A DNA stretch of 64,000 nt, taken from NCBI GenBank assembly GCA_951813855.1, contig OX638380.1, positions 1,504,876 to 1,568,875 of the forward strand, given 5' to 3'. The position numbers and the translations under genes were made by a program. This DNA is from an uncultured Verrucomicrobiae bacterium (lineage in GTDB: Bacteria > Verrucomicrobiota > Verrucomicrobiia > Limisphaerales > AAA164-E04). Below the pieces are notes generated by a model. That model had not been told where the DNA came from and did not search any database. It worked only from the letters and a program-made list of their open reading frames with translations. Below, one piece after another: positions 1 through 13,900 of this stretch. Position 1 is the first letter of the stretch. Each line of letters opens with the position of its first letter.

Positions 1-2862
<2,862 letters not shown>

Positions 2863-2983
2863 TCCGCCGCCGACCGGACACGCCGCTAACCGGAACGCCA
2901 GTTCCGGAAGGGCCAGGTTCCATTCGGGCCAGCGGAGCTCGAAAAACCCGAACCTTCCGAATCCGCCCCAAGGCATTATCCAG

Positions 2984-3011
2984 TTGAACCTCTCCTACGC
3001 CGCCCTATACT
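2984..3011 (+). promoter_or_regulatory. Candidate sigma-70 promoter for lipoprotein-hpnH
   Basis: A -35 hexamer TTGAAC (2984-2989) and a -10 hexamer TATACT (3006-3011) are separated by 16 bp in the gap after folC. The predicted transcription start falls at or next to the ATG at 3018, so the transcript could be leaderless or nearly so. This is based on consensus matching only. Confidence 0.5.
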
Positions 3012-3017
3012 GGCGGC

Positions 3018-3227
3018 ATGACTGTCATATGGCAACGAACGGCCCAAGGCTGCCTGTTGGTAACGATCGCCTGGCTGTTGACCGGTTGCGGAGGCATCAG
3101 CGCCAGTCAATCCATTTCTCCTGCCTCAGTGCTTATCCCCCTGCTAGGAAGCGCTCCGGTCGCCGAACCCCACTCCGAGCCGGAACAGAACGAATCGATT
3201 GACGAAGGGGCGGCCTACCAGTCATGA
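3018..3227 (+). CDS. Small predicted lipoprotein upstream of hpnH
   Basis: This 69-residue product starts with a basic end and a hydrophobic stretch ending in the lipobox LTGC (Cys about residue 24), as expected for signal peptidase II processing. The mature part is short and acidic (EPHSEPEQNESIDEG) and has no domain I recognise. Its stop overlaps the hpnH start by four bases (ATGA), so the two genes are probably translated together. A role at the membrane in hopanoid metabolism is suggested only by this coupling. The lipobox and overlap make it likely to be a real gene despite its size. Confidence 0.7.
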   Translation: MTVIWQRTAQGCLLVTIAWLLTGCGGISASQSISPASVLIPLLGSAPVAEPHSEPEQNESIDEGAAYQS

Positions 3228-4486
3228 GATTTCCTCTGGCGCTGACCGCGAAAATCGCCAGTCACATCATCAAACATAAGCTGATTCGGCGAACGCCGAA
3301 ATTCGCTCTGGTTCTCCAGTTGGAACCGCTTCATACCTGCAACCTCACCTGCACCGGTTGCGGACGGATCCGGGAATACTCCACCAGCCTGAAAAACCAA
3401 ATGCCGCTGGAGGATTGCCTGAGCTCGGCCGAAGAGTGCGACGCTCCCATGGTATCGATCTGCGGAGGAGAACCCTTGATCTACCCCCAGATCGAGGATT
3501 TGGTGCTGGGACTCAGAAGGCAATCGCGCATCGTGTACATCTGCACGAACGGGATGTTCATGCGCAAAAAAATGAAGGATTATCTGGCATCCAGCTACCG
3601 TCCTTCCCAGGAACCGTTGATCGAACGATTGCTGAACGAAGAATTAATCACGACAAAAGATTCGGAAATCATCCGCCGGGGCAAAGCGAACGGCAAAGCG
3701 GTCATCGCTCCCTCCCGCTGGCTTTACTGGAACGTTCACGTCGACGGCCTGGAATACACTCACGACCTGATCGTCGAACGCGAAGGCGTCTTCCGGGAGT
3801 GCGTCGCCGCGATCAAGATGGCCAAGCTCATCGGCTACCAAGTCGCCACCAACACGACCGTCTACAAAGAAACCGACGTCAAGGAAATCGAAGACATGTT
3901 CGCCTATCTTTCTTCCCTGAACGTGGACGGGCATACGATATCCCCAGGCTACGATTACGACGCCGCCAAACAGGACATGGTCTCCCGGTTAGGCAAAAAC
4001 CCGGAAGATTTCTTTCTGACTCGCCAAATGACGCGCGAGAAATTCGCCCGCATCGAGGAATGGGGCAAGAAATTCGTCATCCTCGGAACTCCGGTCTATC
4101 AGGAATTTCTGGCCGGCAAACGCGAGTTGACCTGCACGGCCTGGGCGATCCCGACCCGCAACATCGCCGGTTGGAAAGCTCCCTGTTATCTCATGACCGA
4201 CGGCCATTATCCGACTTACCGGGAAATGCTGGAGAAGGTCGACTGGGAAAAATACGGCGTCGTGGACGGCGTGGCTCGGGATTCCCGCTGCGAAAACTGC
4301 ATGGTCCATTGCGGCTACGATCCCAGCGGCGCCTTAGGCGTCGACGCTCTGCCCGGAGACACCTGGAAGCAGATCAAGTACAACTTCGGCCCCTGTCCCA
4401 AGCCCTCTGACGAAGGCCGTGAAATCGATGCGTTCAACGGCGCTTCGATGGGCAAAGGCCATTTGGCGCCAACTTCCGATCAGTAA
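3224..4486 (+). CDS. hpnH: Radical SAM adenosyl-hopene transferase HpnH
   Basis: HpnH joins an adenosyl radical from S-adenosylmethionine to hopene (diploptene), the first step towards C35 extended hopanoids in membranes. The 420-residue protein has the radical-SAM cluster motif CNLTCTGC (Cys39, Cys43, Cys46), a following GGEPL segment, and C-terminal cysteines in SRCENCMVHCGYDPSGA typical of this family. The start ATG overlaps the upstream lipoprotein stop. No squalene-hopene cyclase or other hpn gene is visible in the window, so the pathway must be completed elsewhere. The length and motif order fit HpnH well. Confidence 0.9.
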   Translation: MRFPLALTAKIASHIIKHKLIRRTPKFALVLQLEPLHTCNLTCTGCGRIREYSTSLKNQMPLEDCLSSAEECDAPMVSICGGEPLIYPQIEDLVLGLRRQSRIVYICTNGMFMRKKMKDYLASSYRPSQEPLIERLLNEELITTKDSEIIRRGKANGKAVIAPSRWLYWNVHVDGLEYTHDLIVEREGVFRECVAAIKMAKLIGYQVATNTTVYKETDVKEIEDMFAYLSSLNVDGHTISPGYDYDAAKQDMVSRLGKNPEDFFLTRQMTREKFARIEEWGKKFVILGTPVYQEFLAGKRELTCTAWAIPTRNIAGWKAPCYLMTDGHYPTYREMLEKVDWEKYGVVDGVARDSRCENCMVHCGYDPSGALGVDALPGDTWKQIKYNFGPCPKPSDEGREIDAFNGASMGKGHLAPTSDQ

Positions 4487-4996
4487 CCAGGGACGGGTTC
4501 GCTGCCTGGACTCGACTGCCGCCAATCGCTTGCAGGCCTCGGATGCCATTCGCCGGGCGAGCCCTCGCGACCCCGTTTCGCATCGAAAACATCCCGCCGG
4601 CTCCACCCTGCGGCGGCATGATCGATTCGACTCGACAAAGCAATGTTACGGAAGCGCTCCACCCCATGGAATCGCTCGAACCGGATTGACCTTGCCCTCT
4701 CAAAAACGGATGCCCTTCGCCTGGCGATCGCCTGCGGACCACCCTGACCGTCGTCAAGTTCGAAACCCTCGCTCCGGGAAACGAAAGGCGTTTCAAATTA
4801 ACCGAATGGCTTCGGACGAAGGCGCTTGCCGGGATTTTCCCGACAAGCGCCCGGCGCCACCAATTCGAACGCCGTCCCCAGCCTGACCCAGCGACCTTCT
4901 GTCCGGCGAACGCCGAAACGTACTCCGAACGCCACGCCTTACATCGAGCGAACCGGCCGGCCGCAGGCCGAAACGATCGCTGGCCGCCTGCGACTC
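4487..4996. other. Intergenic region between convergent genes
   Basis: This 510-bp GC-rich gap separates the ends of hpnH and the surface-protein gene. Open frames here have no recognisable motif and no ribosome-binding site. I saw no clear hairpin with a T-run that would mark a terminator. Confidence 0.4.
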
Positions 4997-7900
4997 TTAC
5001 TGCCGTTCGACGACTCGGAAGTAGGCTTCCCTGCCCGCCGCTTCTTCCAAGGACCGGCTCATGATCTCTCCCGTCCCGACCAACGGATCGAAACGGTCAC
5101 GCCAATCCTGCAAGATGCCGTCGGGTTTCCACTGAATCTGATAGTTCTTCCCGGCGGTCGACGGCCAACGCAGCAAGGGAACGCCTTGGCCGTCGACTCC
5201 GATCTCCAAAGCGAAACCATCGCTCTCGAACCGGAACCACAAGTGCGCTACCTCGCTGGCGACGGTTTCTCCCGAAGCGGCAAGTTTGCCCCTGGCTTGC
5301 AACGAAAGCCGATACTCGCCCGGCCGGGTAAAGCCCCAGTTCCGATGCAAGTGCGCTCCGACGCCGATCGTTAGGCTATCGGTCTCGGAAATCCCGTCAG
5401 AGGAATCGAAATACACCGTCGGACTGCCGAGGGAATCGATTCCGTACAAGGAAACCGCTCCGGGGCCGCTGACGCCGACCAATCGCAACTGGACGTTTTC
5501 GTCCGCGAAGATCCCGATTTCGATTTCGTCCCCGGCGAGACCGAGAAACACGACGCCTTCGATTTCGTTTTGCGGCAGCACGTATACCTTGGCGCCCGGC
5601 GAACCCAAAAAGCCGAACGCGGCCGAATCCGGCACGGGGATCATCGTTCGGGAATCGCCTTGGATCAGCAGGTCGCTAAACGGAATTTCCCGCTCGGTCG
5701 CCTCGTCCAAGCCGACTAGTTCCCATTCGCCGTTTTCGTAAACCACTTCCAGATCCAACTCGCCTTCCCCGAATTCCTCCGGTCCCTTAATTTCGAACCA
5801 GAAAAAGGTTTCTTCGCTCTCGGACCGCTGTCCGCCGCCGGCGAGTTCGCCGGCGGCCTGGAGTCCGATCCGGTAAAAACCCGGTTCGGTAAAAGCCCAC
5901 GCTTGATGAGCGTGGCCTCCGGCAGCGACCGGGAACCGGTCGGCCCCGGACAAACCGTCGGAACTATCGAAATATTTCTTCACCCCTCCCAACGAGTCGG
6001 AGGCGTAGAGAAACACGTCGCCCGGCCCGGCAACCGACGTCAAATCCAACGCTACGGCATCCCCGGCGAACAACCCGAGCTCGATTTCGTCTCCCGCGAT
6101 TCCTAAAAACAATACTCCTTCGCGTTCATCCTGCGGCAGCACATACACGGCATTCCCGGCCTGCCCCAGAAAAGCGAAAGCGGAACTGTCCGGCACCGGA
6201 ATTCGCGTTCCGGGACCGACGTAAAGCAGGGCCTCGTCGGCCTCGTATTCCGTTTCGGTCGCTTCGTGCAAGAGAGCCAATTCCCATTCGCCGTCTTCGT
6301 AGACCACTTCCAGATCCAACTCGCCTTCGGCGAATTCTTTCGGTTTCATGACCTCGAATTGGAACACCGTTTCCTCGCTCGAGATCCGGGTTCCGCCGTC
6401 GGCGAGCACGCCCGAGGCTTGGAGTCCGACACGGTAAAAGCCCGGTTCGGTAAAGGCCCACGCCTGATGGGCGTGACCTCCGGCGACGACCGGAAACCGG
6501 TCGGCCTCGGACAAGCCGTCGGAAGAATCGAAATACTTCAGCAACCCGCCCAACGAATCGGTGGCGTAGAGAAACACATCGCCCGGCCCCATGATCGAAA
6601 CCAATTCCAAAGACACTTCGTCATGGGCGAACAGCCCTTCCTCGATTTCGTCTCCGGCAATCCCCAGGAACAGAACTCCTTCGCGCTCGTCCTGCGGCAA
6701 GACGTAGACGGCTCCTCCCGGTTCGCCCAAAAACCGGAAGGCGGGATCGGCGGGAATCAAATCGAGCGTTTGGGGCCTGGCTTGGAGCACGACTTCGTCG
6801 GCCTCGTATTCCGTTTCGGTTTCCTCGTGCAACAAGGCCAGTTCCCATTCGCCGGCTTCGTAGACCACTTCCAAATCCAGTTCGCCTTCGCCGAAACCGC
6901 CCGGCCCCATGACCTCGAACAAGAAGAGCGATTCCTCGCTCATGACCCGCCGATTGCCGTCGGCGAGCATCCCTGAGGCCCGGAGTCCTACCCAGTAAAA
7001 ACCCGGTTCGGTAAAAGCCCACGCCTGATGAGCGTGGCCTCCGGCGGCGACCGGAAACCGGTCGTCGTCCGAAAACCCGTCGGAGGAATCGAAGTATTTC
7101 TCCACCCCGCCCAGCGAGTCGGAAGCATAGAGAAACACGTCTCCCGGTCCCGTGACCGACGTCATTTCCAGCGCTACGGCGTCATTCGCGAACAGTCCTC
7201 GCTCGATTTCGTCCCCCGCGATCCCCAAAAATAAAATCCCCTCGCGTTCGTCCTGCGGCAACACGTACACGACGGCTCCGGATTCGCCCAGGAAGCCGAA
7301 GGCGGGATCGTCCGGGATCACGCTTCGGGTCCGAGAACCGGCTTGAAGCACGACTTCGCCGGCCCCGTATTCCGTTTCGGTTTCCTCGTGCAACAAGGCC
7401 AGTTCCCATTCGTCGTCCTCGTAGACTACTTCCAGATCCAGTTCGCCCTCGTTGAAAGGTTTCGGCCCCAGAACCTCGAAGAGAAAATCCGTCGTTTCGC
7501 TCGCGGACGGTTGCCCGCCGTCGGCCAACACGCCGGAGGCCCGGAGGCCCACCCGGTATAAACCCGGTTCGGTAAAGGCCCACGCCTGATGAGCATGGCC
7601 TCCGGCGGCGACCGGAAACCGGTCGGCATCCGAAAACCCGTCGGAAGAATCGAAGTATTTCTTCACCCCACCCAGCGAGTCGGAAGCGTAAAGAAACACG
7701 TCGCCCGGTCCCGTAACCGACATCAAATCCAAGGATACGGTATCGCCGCCGAACGTCCCTTGCTGGATTTCGTCGCCCGCGATCCCCAAAAACAGGATCC
7801 CTTCACGTTCGTCCTGCGGCAGCACGTACACGGCTCCCCCGCTCTTCCCGAGAAACTCGAAAGCAGGATCGTCCGGAATCGGACTCAGCGTTCGGGGGCC

Positions 7901-8731
7901 GGCATGCAGCACCGCCTCGCCGGGCTCGAATTCCTGTTCGGTTTCCTCCTGCCAGAGAGCCAGTTCCCATTCGCCGTCCTCCCAAACGACCTCGAGATCG
8001 ATTTCGCCCCGATCGAAAACGTTCACGGCGAAACGGTACGTCTGAGGATCGCCGATCACCGATCCGTCGCCACCGGGTAAAATGCCTTCGGCGCGCAACG
8101 AAAGGAAGTAGGTGCCGGGAGCCGTAAAACCTAACGCCTGATGGATATGCCCCGAAGCAGGCAGATTCAGGCGGTCGTCACCGTCAATGCCGTCGCTGGT
8201 ATTCATCGCGACCGAAACCTGTCCGCCGCCGTCGGTCATCCACATGTAATAATCTCCGTGCCCGGAGGCTGCGTCCAGCGTCAGGACGATTCTTTCGAAC
8301 ACTCCCGGGGGATCCGCAGCGTAAATCAAACCCAGGTACGGCACGGCGTCTTGATAAACTTGCGAAATGATCCAGACCGGAGTTCCGACCTCGCCCAGAA
8401 ACAGGTACCGCTCGTCGTCCGGGATGGACAACTCGGATCCCTTGCCTAACTCAACAACGACGTCTTTCGGCGAATGCTCGCCCGCCGGATCGTCCAGCCG
8501 GAAATTCCATTCCCATTCGCTTTGACGATATTGAAAGACGATATCGCCGTGCCCGGCCGGGAAATAAATCCGCTCTTCGGCGAGAGCCGAAAACACTAAA
8601 CCGTAGAGCACGGCGATTACCGCGGCGGCGCGCACGGCGAGCGAGCTCCCCCAGGGAGCTCGGCCAGCGGAAACTTTCGAAGCGCCGAGTTTTTCGCCGA
8701 CGGCGGCGGCGTTCAGGTGATTATGGTTCAT
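4997..8731 (-). CDS. Secreted protein with six choice-of-anchor M repeats
   Basis: This 1244-residue protein has a basic N-terminus and a hydrophobic segment ending in ALA near residue 50, probably a signal peptide. Six tandem domains of roughly 190 residues follow. Each ends in a signature such as [19 protein letters not shown], which fits the choice-of-anchor M / P_ac_wall_RPT family. The four central repeats are almost identical, and the first and last are diverged ([30 protein letters not shown]). The last ~75 residues ([17 protein letters not shown] to REAYFRVVE) look like the C-terminal module seen in many verrucomicrobial exported proteins. No LPXTG or PEP-CTERM anchor is visible. The start overlaps the stop of the pseudopilin-like gene by four bases. 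Its ligand is unknown. Confidence 0.85.
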   Translation of the reverse strand: MNHNHLNAAAVGEKLGASKVSAGRAPWGSSLAVRAAAVIAVLYGLVFSALAEERIYFPAGHGDIVFQYRQSEWEWNFRLDDPAGEHSPKDVVVELGKGSELSIPDDERYLFLGEVGTPVWIISQVYQDAVPYLGLIYAADPPGVFERIVLTLDAASGHGDYYMWMTDGGGQVSVAMNTSDGIDGDDRLNLPASGHIHQALGFTAPGTYFLSLRAEGILPGGDGSVIGDPQTYRFAVNVFDRGEIDLEVVWEDGEWELALWQEETEQEFEPGEAVLHAGPRTLSPIPDDPAFEFLGKSGGAVYVLPQDEREGILFLGIAGDEIQQGTFGGDTVSLDLMSVTGPGDVFLYASDSLGGVKKYFDSSDGFSDADRFPVAAGGHAHQAWAFTEPGLYRVGLRASGVLADGGQPSASETTDFLFEVLGPKPFNEGELDLEVVYEDDEWELALLHEETETEYGAGEVVLQAGSRTRSVIPDDPAFGFLGESGAVVYVLPQDEREGILFLGIAGDEIERGLFANDAVALEMTSVTGPGDVFLYASDSLGGVEKYFDSSDGFSDDDRFPVAAGGHAHQAWAFTEPGFYWVGLRASGMLADGNRRVMSEESLFLFEVMGPGGFGEGELDLEVVYEAGEWELALLHEETETEYEADEVVLQARPQTLDLIPADPAFRFLGEPGGAVYVLPQDEREGVLFLGIAGDEIEEGLFAHDEVSLELVSIMGPGDVFLYATDSLGGLLKYFDSSDGLSEADRFPVVAGGHAHQAWAFTEPGFYRVGLQASGVLADGGTRISSEETVFQFEVMKPKEFAEGELDLEVVYEDGEWELALLHEATETEYEADEALLYVGPGTRIPVPDSSAFAFLGQAGNAVYVLPQDEREGVLFLGIAGDEIELGLFAGDAVALDLTSVAGPGDVFLYASDSLGGVKKYFDSSDGLSGADRFPVAAGGHAHQAWAFTEPGFYRIGLQAAGELAGGGQRSESEETFFWFEIKGPEEFGEGELDLEVVYENGEWELVGLDEATEREIPFSDLLIQGDSRTMIPVPDSAAFGFLGSPGAKVYVLPQNEIEGVVFLGLAGDEIEIGIFADENVQLRLVGVSGPGAVSLYGIDSLGSPTVYFDSSDGISETDSLTIGVGAHLHRNWGFTRPGEYRLSLQARGKLAASGETVASEVAHLWFRFESDGFALEIGVDGQGVPLLRWPSTAGKNYQIQWKPDGILQDWRDRFDPLVGTGEIMSRSLEEAAGREAYFRVVERQ

Positions 8732-9483
8732 TGCAGTCGATATTCCGGGGGTTGGGCGAAATTAACGCCCTGTTCGATTTTTTGTTTCAAAAGGCCGGCG
8801 TCCATCGTTTCCACATGGCCATCCACGTAAAGATAATTGGCCGGTCCGGAGCTTTGGTCCTCGCGGGATCTGCTGCCTAGGTGCCGATCAGGCCGAATAT
8901 CGGCGATCACGTGCTTCCACCCGCGCAACCAACCCCGCGAATGAGTATGATCCTCATAGATGCTCCAGCCATAGGTGTCGGAAACCTCGAACAGAGAAAT
9001 CGTCTCTGACGGGTACTGCCACCGGTCGAACTTCGGCAACGGGTGCTGCGCCCGGCCTAAGGAGTCCAACACCGGGATGGAGACATATTCGTTGAGAATG
9101 TAACTCGTGCCTCCTTTGTCGCGCCGTTCGTCCTTGCGCCGGTCCGACGGACAAAAGCGAATCTCTTCCGAGCTGCTAAGGTAAGGCATTAGCTTGCTGA
9201 TCCAGATTTCGGCGGCATTCAGGTTCGAGTGACCGGTGGAGGGCAACCGTCCCCGGTTATCGTCGGAGTACATCCGGAATCCCAAGCCGACCTGACGCAT
9301 ACCGGACAGGCACTGGATCTGTTTGGCCTTCGCTTTCGCTCCGCGAAGCGAAGGCAACAACAATCCCGCGAGAATCGCGATGATCGCGATCACGACGAGA
9401 AGTTCGATCAAAGTAAAAGCGGTTCTCCCACGAAGGGATCCCGGCACGGCCGGGCTCCCGTGGGAGCAAAAATTCATGTTCAT
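8728..9483 (-). CDS. Type II secretion/pseudopilin-like protein (prepilin N-methylation motif)
   Basis: The product carries a class III signal, [20 protein letters not shown], preceded by a basic leader (SLRGRTA). The downstream text [19 protein letters not shown] and the closing 'YVDGHVET' segment match the large verrucomicrobial/planctomycete family of pseudopilin-like proteins with an H-X9-DG type C-terminus. I place the start at the ATG at 9483, with 9477 possible; a frame opening at 9573 would add an unlikely leader. The gene overlaps the following surface-protein gene by four bases, so the two are likely co-translated. Prepilin peptidase processing and exposure at the inner membrane or periplasm are inferred from the family. 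Confidence 0.85.
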   Translation of the reverse strand: MNMNFCSHGSPAVPGSLRGRTAFTLIELLVVIAIIAILAGLLLPSLRGAKAKAKQIQCLSGMRQVGLGFRMYSDDNRGRLPSTGHSNLNAAEIWISKLMPYLSSSEEIRFCPSDRRKDERRDKGGTSYILNEYVSIPVLDSLGRAQHPLPKFDRWQYPSETISLFEVSDTYGWSIYEDHTHSRGWLRGWKHVIADIRPDRHLGSRSREDQSSGPANYLYVDGHVETMDAGLLKQKIEQGVNFAQPPEYRLQ

Positions 9484-9582
9484 TCCATAGTTCAGGCTTA
9501 AACCAACTCGATTCCCGCTGCTGCGCTCAGCGAAGGCGGGAGGCAATCCCGGCGCAATCTGCGGCCGGGCCACTCAGAGGGT

Positions 9583-9957
9583 CTAAACCGAAGCTGGGGG
9601 GGAGCGGGGAGAAACCCCGAAATAAGTCTCGCCCTGCTTGAAGAAATTTCGGTGGCGCAGGGAAAGGTCCTCGGGAGGATTTCGTTCCGGTTCCCAAGAC
9701 GAGATACCGATCACGAAATAAAAACCGTTTTGGCAAAACGGCGTTAGCGGGTCCGGACGCTTCGGACGGGGATCTTCGGATTCCGGCTCTTCTGCGGCAC
9801 CGGGCCGCTCGTGGACCAGAAGACAGTCGACTTCCGGTCCGCACAACCAGAGATGAAAGTCGAGGTGGTAGGACCCCAGAGTCAGCAGCAAAAAGAGGAC
9901 TCCCAAGCTCCCGCCTGTCAGTCTCCTTAGCACTTCGCTGTTACGAATCGACCCCAT
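9583..9957 (-). CDS. Hypothetical protein with one N-terminal membrane segment
   Basis: This 124-residue product begins with a hydrophobic segment (GGSLGVLFLLLTLGSYHLDF, about residues 15-34) that could be a signal peptide or anchor. A soluble part follows, containing WLCGPEVDCLLVHERPG and CQNGFYFVIGISSWEP. I recognise no family. It lies just upstream of the pseudopilin-like gene on the same strand and could belong to the same transcript. A competing frame overlaps part of it, so the gene call is moderate. Confidence 0.5.
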   Translation of the reverse strand: MGSIRNSEVLRRLTGGSLGVLFLLLTLGSYHLDFHLWLCGPEVDCLLVHERPGAAEEPESEDPRPKRPDPLTPFCQNGFYFVIGISSWEPERNPPEDLSLRHRNFFKQGETYFGVSPRSPPASV

Positions 9958-10983
9958 ACTTCCGGTCCCCGATTAGGCGGCTTTCAACAAAAATACAAGT
10001 TTTTTTAAGTTTTTTTTAATATCCGAGATGCGAAATCGCGAGCGCCACCCGAATCGCCATTTTTCCGGCCGCAACGGTTTCTCCTGCCGGAAAGATTCGT
10101 CCGAAATCAGAAAAACGAACGGCGGCGGAAACGGCCAGCCAAGGCGCAGCGTCAAGGCCGGAATCGGACTCCAACCTCACGCCGGATCGGAACCGATTCG
10201 TTCCGTCGTCGTCCACGCCCCGGCATGACTTGATCGCCCTCGATCGAACGCCGCTTCGGTTTCCCGGGCGAAGTTTTTTTTTCGCTAGCGCCAACCGCCG
10301 GTTCGTTGCTCTCGATCACGGTCGGGCCGTTCGCGTTCCCGGGTGAAAGACGCCGGTCGAAATTAAACCGGCGGCAGCCACGAAGCCGACCGGAAATTTC
10401 ACGGTGCCGCCGGTGCCGGCGTCCTCGAACGAAAGCTTTCGGCACGACGTTCTCAAGGCGCGGCCGGCCGGCCCGAACGATCCCCGGTTCACCATCGGAC
10501 TCGGGTATAGTCAGCGCTCCCGGACCGTCGCCGCCGACCCGCCGAAACGACGTCGATCGCCCACCCGATCCCAACAGGATTTTCCGGCAAACCGGCGAAA
10601 AGTTTTTCGGCTTCCGCCCTCGAAGAAAAAGCTCTCGCCGACTCGGCGATTCGATCCGTCACGGAACCGGCTTCGGAAACCGCATCGATCGCGAATCGGA
10701 TTATGACCCGAGCCCGGCGCCTCCGGGCGCCCTCAAAAAGAGCCGCCGCCGGAGCGCAGCAGAATTACCGGCGAACGACTCGAGGCGGAACGAATTTCCG
10801 CCCACTCTTAAAATCCGGTTCATTGCGAAGTGCTGACGGTTCGGAAAAAGTGCGACTTTTCGATTGATCGTCACTGAGTGTTTCGGCACTATCCTGCCAT
10901 TGCTTGTTACCTAAGACGGGCGCCGTCGTGCACTCTGACGGTTTCGGCCCCGTTGCGTACTACCAATCCGTTACCGATCAATT
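9958..10983. other. Long intergenic region between divergent genes
   Basis: About 1 kb separates the small hypothetical gene from the helicase gene. It contains T-runs near 9997-10018, a weak hairpin plus T-tract at 10254-10282, and GC-rich sequence with open frames lacking motifs or start signals. I see no tRNA or recognisable structured RNA. Confidence 0.4.
10254..10282 (+). terminator. Weak intrinsic terminator candidate
   Basis: A 5-bp stem CTTCG/CGAAG (10254-10258 and 10269-10273) around a 10-nt loop is followed by nine T residues. The stem is short and no clear gene ends just upstream, so this could be coincidental. Confidence 0.25.
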
Positions 10984-13900
10984 ATGCCCAAAGGCCACAA
11001 GTCGCAATCCAACAATCGTTCGTCGCTTCAAGCGAAATACGACGCCCATCACGTCGTGATCGACAAGACCTACGGTGATTGGGCGGATCTTCGGCGAGAG
11101 CTCTCGGATTCACGTTCGGACAAGGAACAACGCAAGGAATTACTCGATCGCTTCGCCCACTGCACCGACGCCCAGCAAACCTTGTTTTTGCTCGACGATT
11201 ATTTCGAGCGCATCTCGCTGAGCCGCAAGAATTTCGCCGGAAACGACTGGTGGCCTCGGATCTTAGCCGCCCGCGGCAAGTCGCGCTTGGAAGAAACCGC
11301 GATGCTCTTCTTGCGCGCCAACCGGCAACTTCCCTCCGAGTTGATGGACCACACCAACTGGGAGCGGTTGGCCAAACTGGAACAAACCGAACAGGAACAA
11401 GAACTGGTAACCGGCCTGGAGCAATGGTTGCTGCCGCCGAAAACTTTCCATCTGGACGCGCCCCGGGCTTCGGTTCGGGTGATTTGCCGGGTCCATCCGA
11501 TAACCCCAGGCGCTCCCCTCCATTACCTGACGACCCAGCTCAATCTGACCCGATCCCGCAACGGCCGATCGTACCGCAATCTGGGCGAAGTCACCGACCT
11601 GATCGCCCGAGCCGCCCACGAACGCGAATTGTACCCCTCCGAAGATTGGAACTTCATCCTCTGGCTGGTGCACAACTACCGGCAGGCCGATCCCTCGATG
11701 GACCGCATCGATTTGCAGGGAGCCGAACTATTGATTTGGCTAACCCAGTGGGGCAACCGGAACCGGCTGTTGCACGAGGATGCCGAAAAGCCGTTTCACT
11801 TTCGGGGCCGAATGGCCGAACTGCGGCCCCGGTTGGTCAGGTTGGATAAACAGCTCTGCCTAGATCTCGTACTGCAGGCCGCCGAACAGGAAGCGCTCCC
11901 CTTGACCGAAGTGAATTTTTTCGCCGGCCACCCCTCGCTCGTGCTGGCCGGTCAAGAATTCCTGTTGCTCCGGAATCGCCCCGAATCCGAGTTGCTCGCC
12001 AAGCTCGAACGGCAACCGGCGATTCCCGTGCAGGAACTTTCCTCCCGGCTCCGGGAGTATCTGCCGAATCTCGTCGAAGTAACCGAATCCGACCGGGAGG
12101 AACTCTTCAAACCCTCGCCGGCACGCGCCCGGAAAAAACGGAACGCCGAACTGGAAACATGGCTACTCCCCTCGGGGGAACCGCCGGCTCAAAAACCGCC
12201 GGCCGGCCTCGAGTTTCATTGCCAAGCGGCACCCGTCGAGGACCACTCGCCGCTATTGAACCTGATCGTGCAATGCGTGCTGCCCCGAAGCCGCGGCCAG
12301 AACAAACGAATTCGCCTCGGCGAACTCGTCGGGTTGCCGCAACGGCGCCGGGAGTTGGAGAAATGGTCGGATCAGGATCAAGAATTCATTCACTGGCTGG
12401 CCGACCGCCATCCGAAATTGGATCCCAGACGGGACAGCCTGGCGCTGCAAGGCGAGGATTTGTTGCACTGGCTGATCCGGTGGGGCGACACCGGAAAGTT
12501 CAAACTGACGTCCGAAAAGGGAACGTTGAATTTTCTCGGCCGCGTGATCGAACTGCATCCGCAAATCAAAAAACTGGACGACGAACTTTGTTTCGCCCAC
12601 ATCCTGAACCTTCCGGACGGAAGCGAACGGCCCATGACCGACGCCCGGTACTTCGCCGGCCAACCGTCGATCGTGCTGTTAAAACACGAATTCTTCCTGT
12701 TGCGCAACGCTCCCGATCCGGAGTTGCTCGTCCGGCTCAATCGTCAGCCGATCATCCCGGCCGCCAAACTTTCGAGCCGGATTCTGACTCACCTTCGCAA
12801 GGAAGCCGTCGGGTGCGAAAACCACTGGCAAGAACTCTGCGCCTGCCATACGGCCCGGCCGCAATTCATCTTCGAATTGATCAACGACACCATCCGCATC
12901 CGCTTGGAAGCCGTCAGCGACTTGGACGGCAGCCGGTGGCAATGGAACGGCCACGAATGGCAGAAACGCCCTAAGACCAAGAAATCCCCGACTCGCCCGG
13001 CCGCTCAAACCAAGCCCGAACTGTTGGACGACGCCCGGCTGGACTGTGCCACCCAATGGCTCCGGACCCTGGATTGTTTCACGCCCGAACCCGGAGTCTG
13101 GAGCGGCGACAACAACGAGAACTTTCTCACGGTCTTGGCTCAGGCTTGGCCCCGACGGCCGGAACAAGTCGAATACCTTGGCAACACGGCCTTCCAACGG
13201 CTGTTCATCGCTCCCAAGAAACTCAAGCCCAAGCTCGTCATGAACGGCAGCGGCATCGACTGGCTTTCGGTTTCCGCCAAATGGGAACAGGAAGGACTTC
13301 AGTTGACCGAAGCCGACATCAAACTGTTGCAAACGGCCACCGGCCGCTTCGTCAAGCTCCCCGATTCCGGCTGGGTGGAACTGAACTCCGCCGCCGTGCA
13401 GAAGGCCCAGGAAACCATGGCGGAACTGGGGATCGAAGGCCTCTCCGGCGAAACCCAAAAAGTTTCCCTGATCCATGCGGTCCAACTGCCCGAAGAAGCG
13501 TTATCCCTGTTCGGAAAGAACGCCAAAACTCAGGCTCTGAGGGAAAAGATCAAGCATTTCACCGGCATCACTCCGACTCCCCTGCCTCCCTCGATCCAGG
13601 CCGAATTGCGCCCCTACCAACAGGAAGGCTTCAACTTCTTGTGCCATCTAACTTCGCTCAAATTAGGAGGCATCCTGGCCGACGACATGGGTTTGGGGAA
13701 AACCTTGCAGACCCTATGCTGGATCACGCATCAATTGGAGTCGTTCCGCCAAAAGAGTTCCCGCAAACGCCCCGCCCCCGTGTTGGTGATCTGTCCGGCT
13801 TCCGTGCTGCAGAACTGGCGCCGCGAAGCGAACAAGTTCGCTCCCGATCTTAAAGTCCTGCTGCTCGAAAGCGGCATCGCCCGGCATCAGTTGCGCAATC

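Noticed and set aside
10152..10574. A 140-codon minus-strand frame in the long intergenic region
   Set aside because: The composition is Arg/Gly-rich as expected for chance frames in GC-rich DNA, without motifs or start signals.
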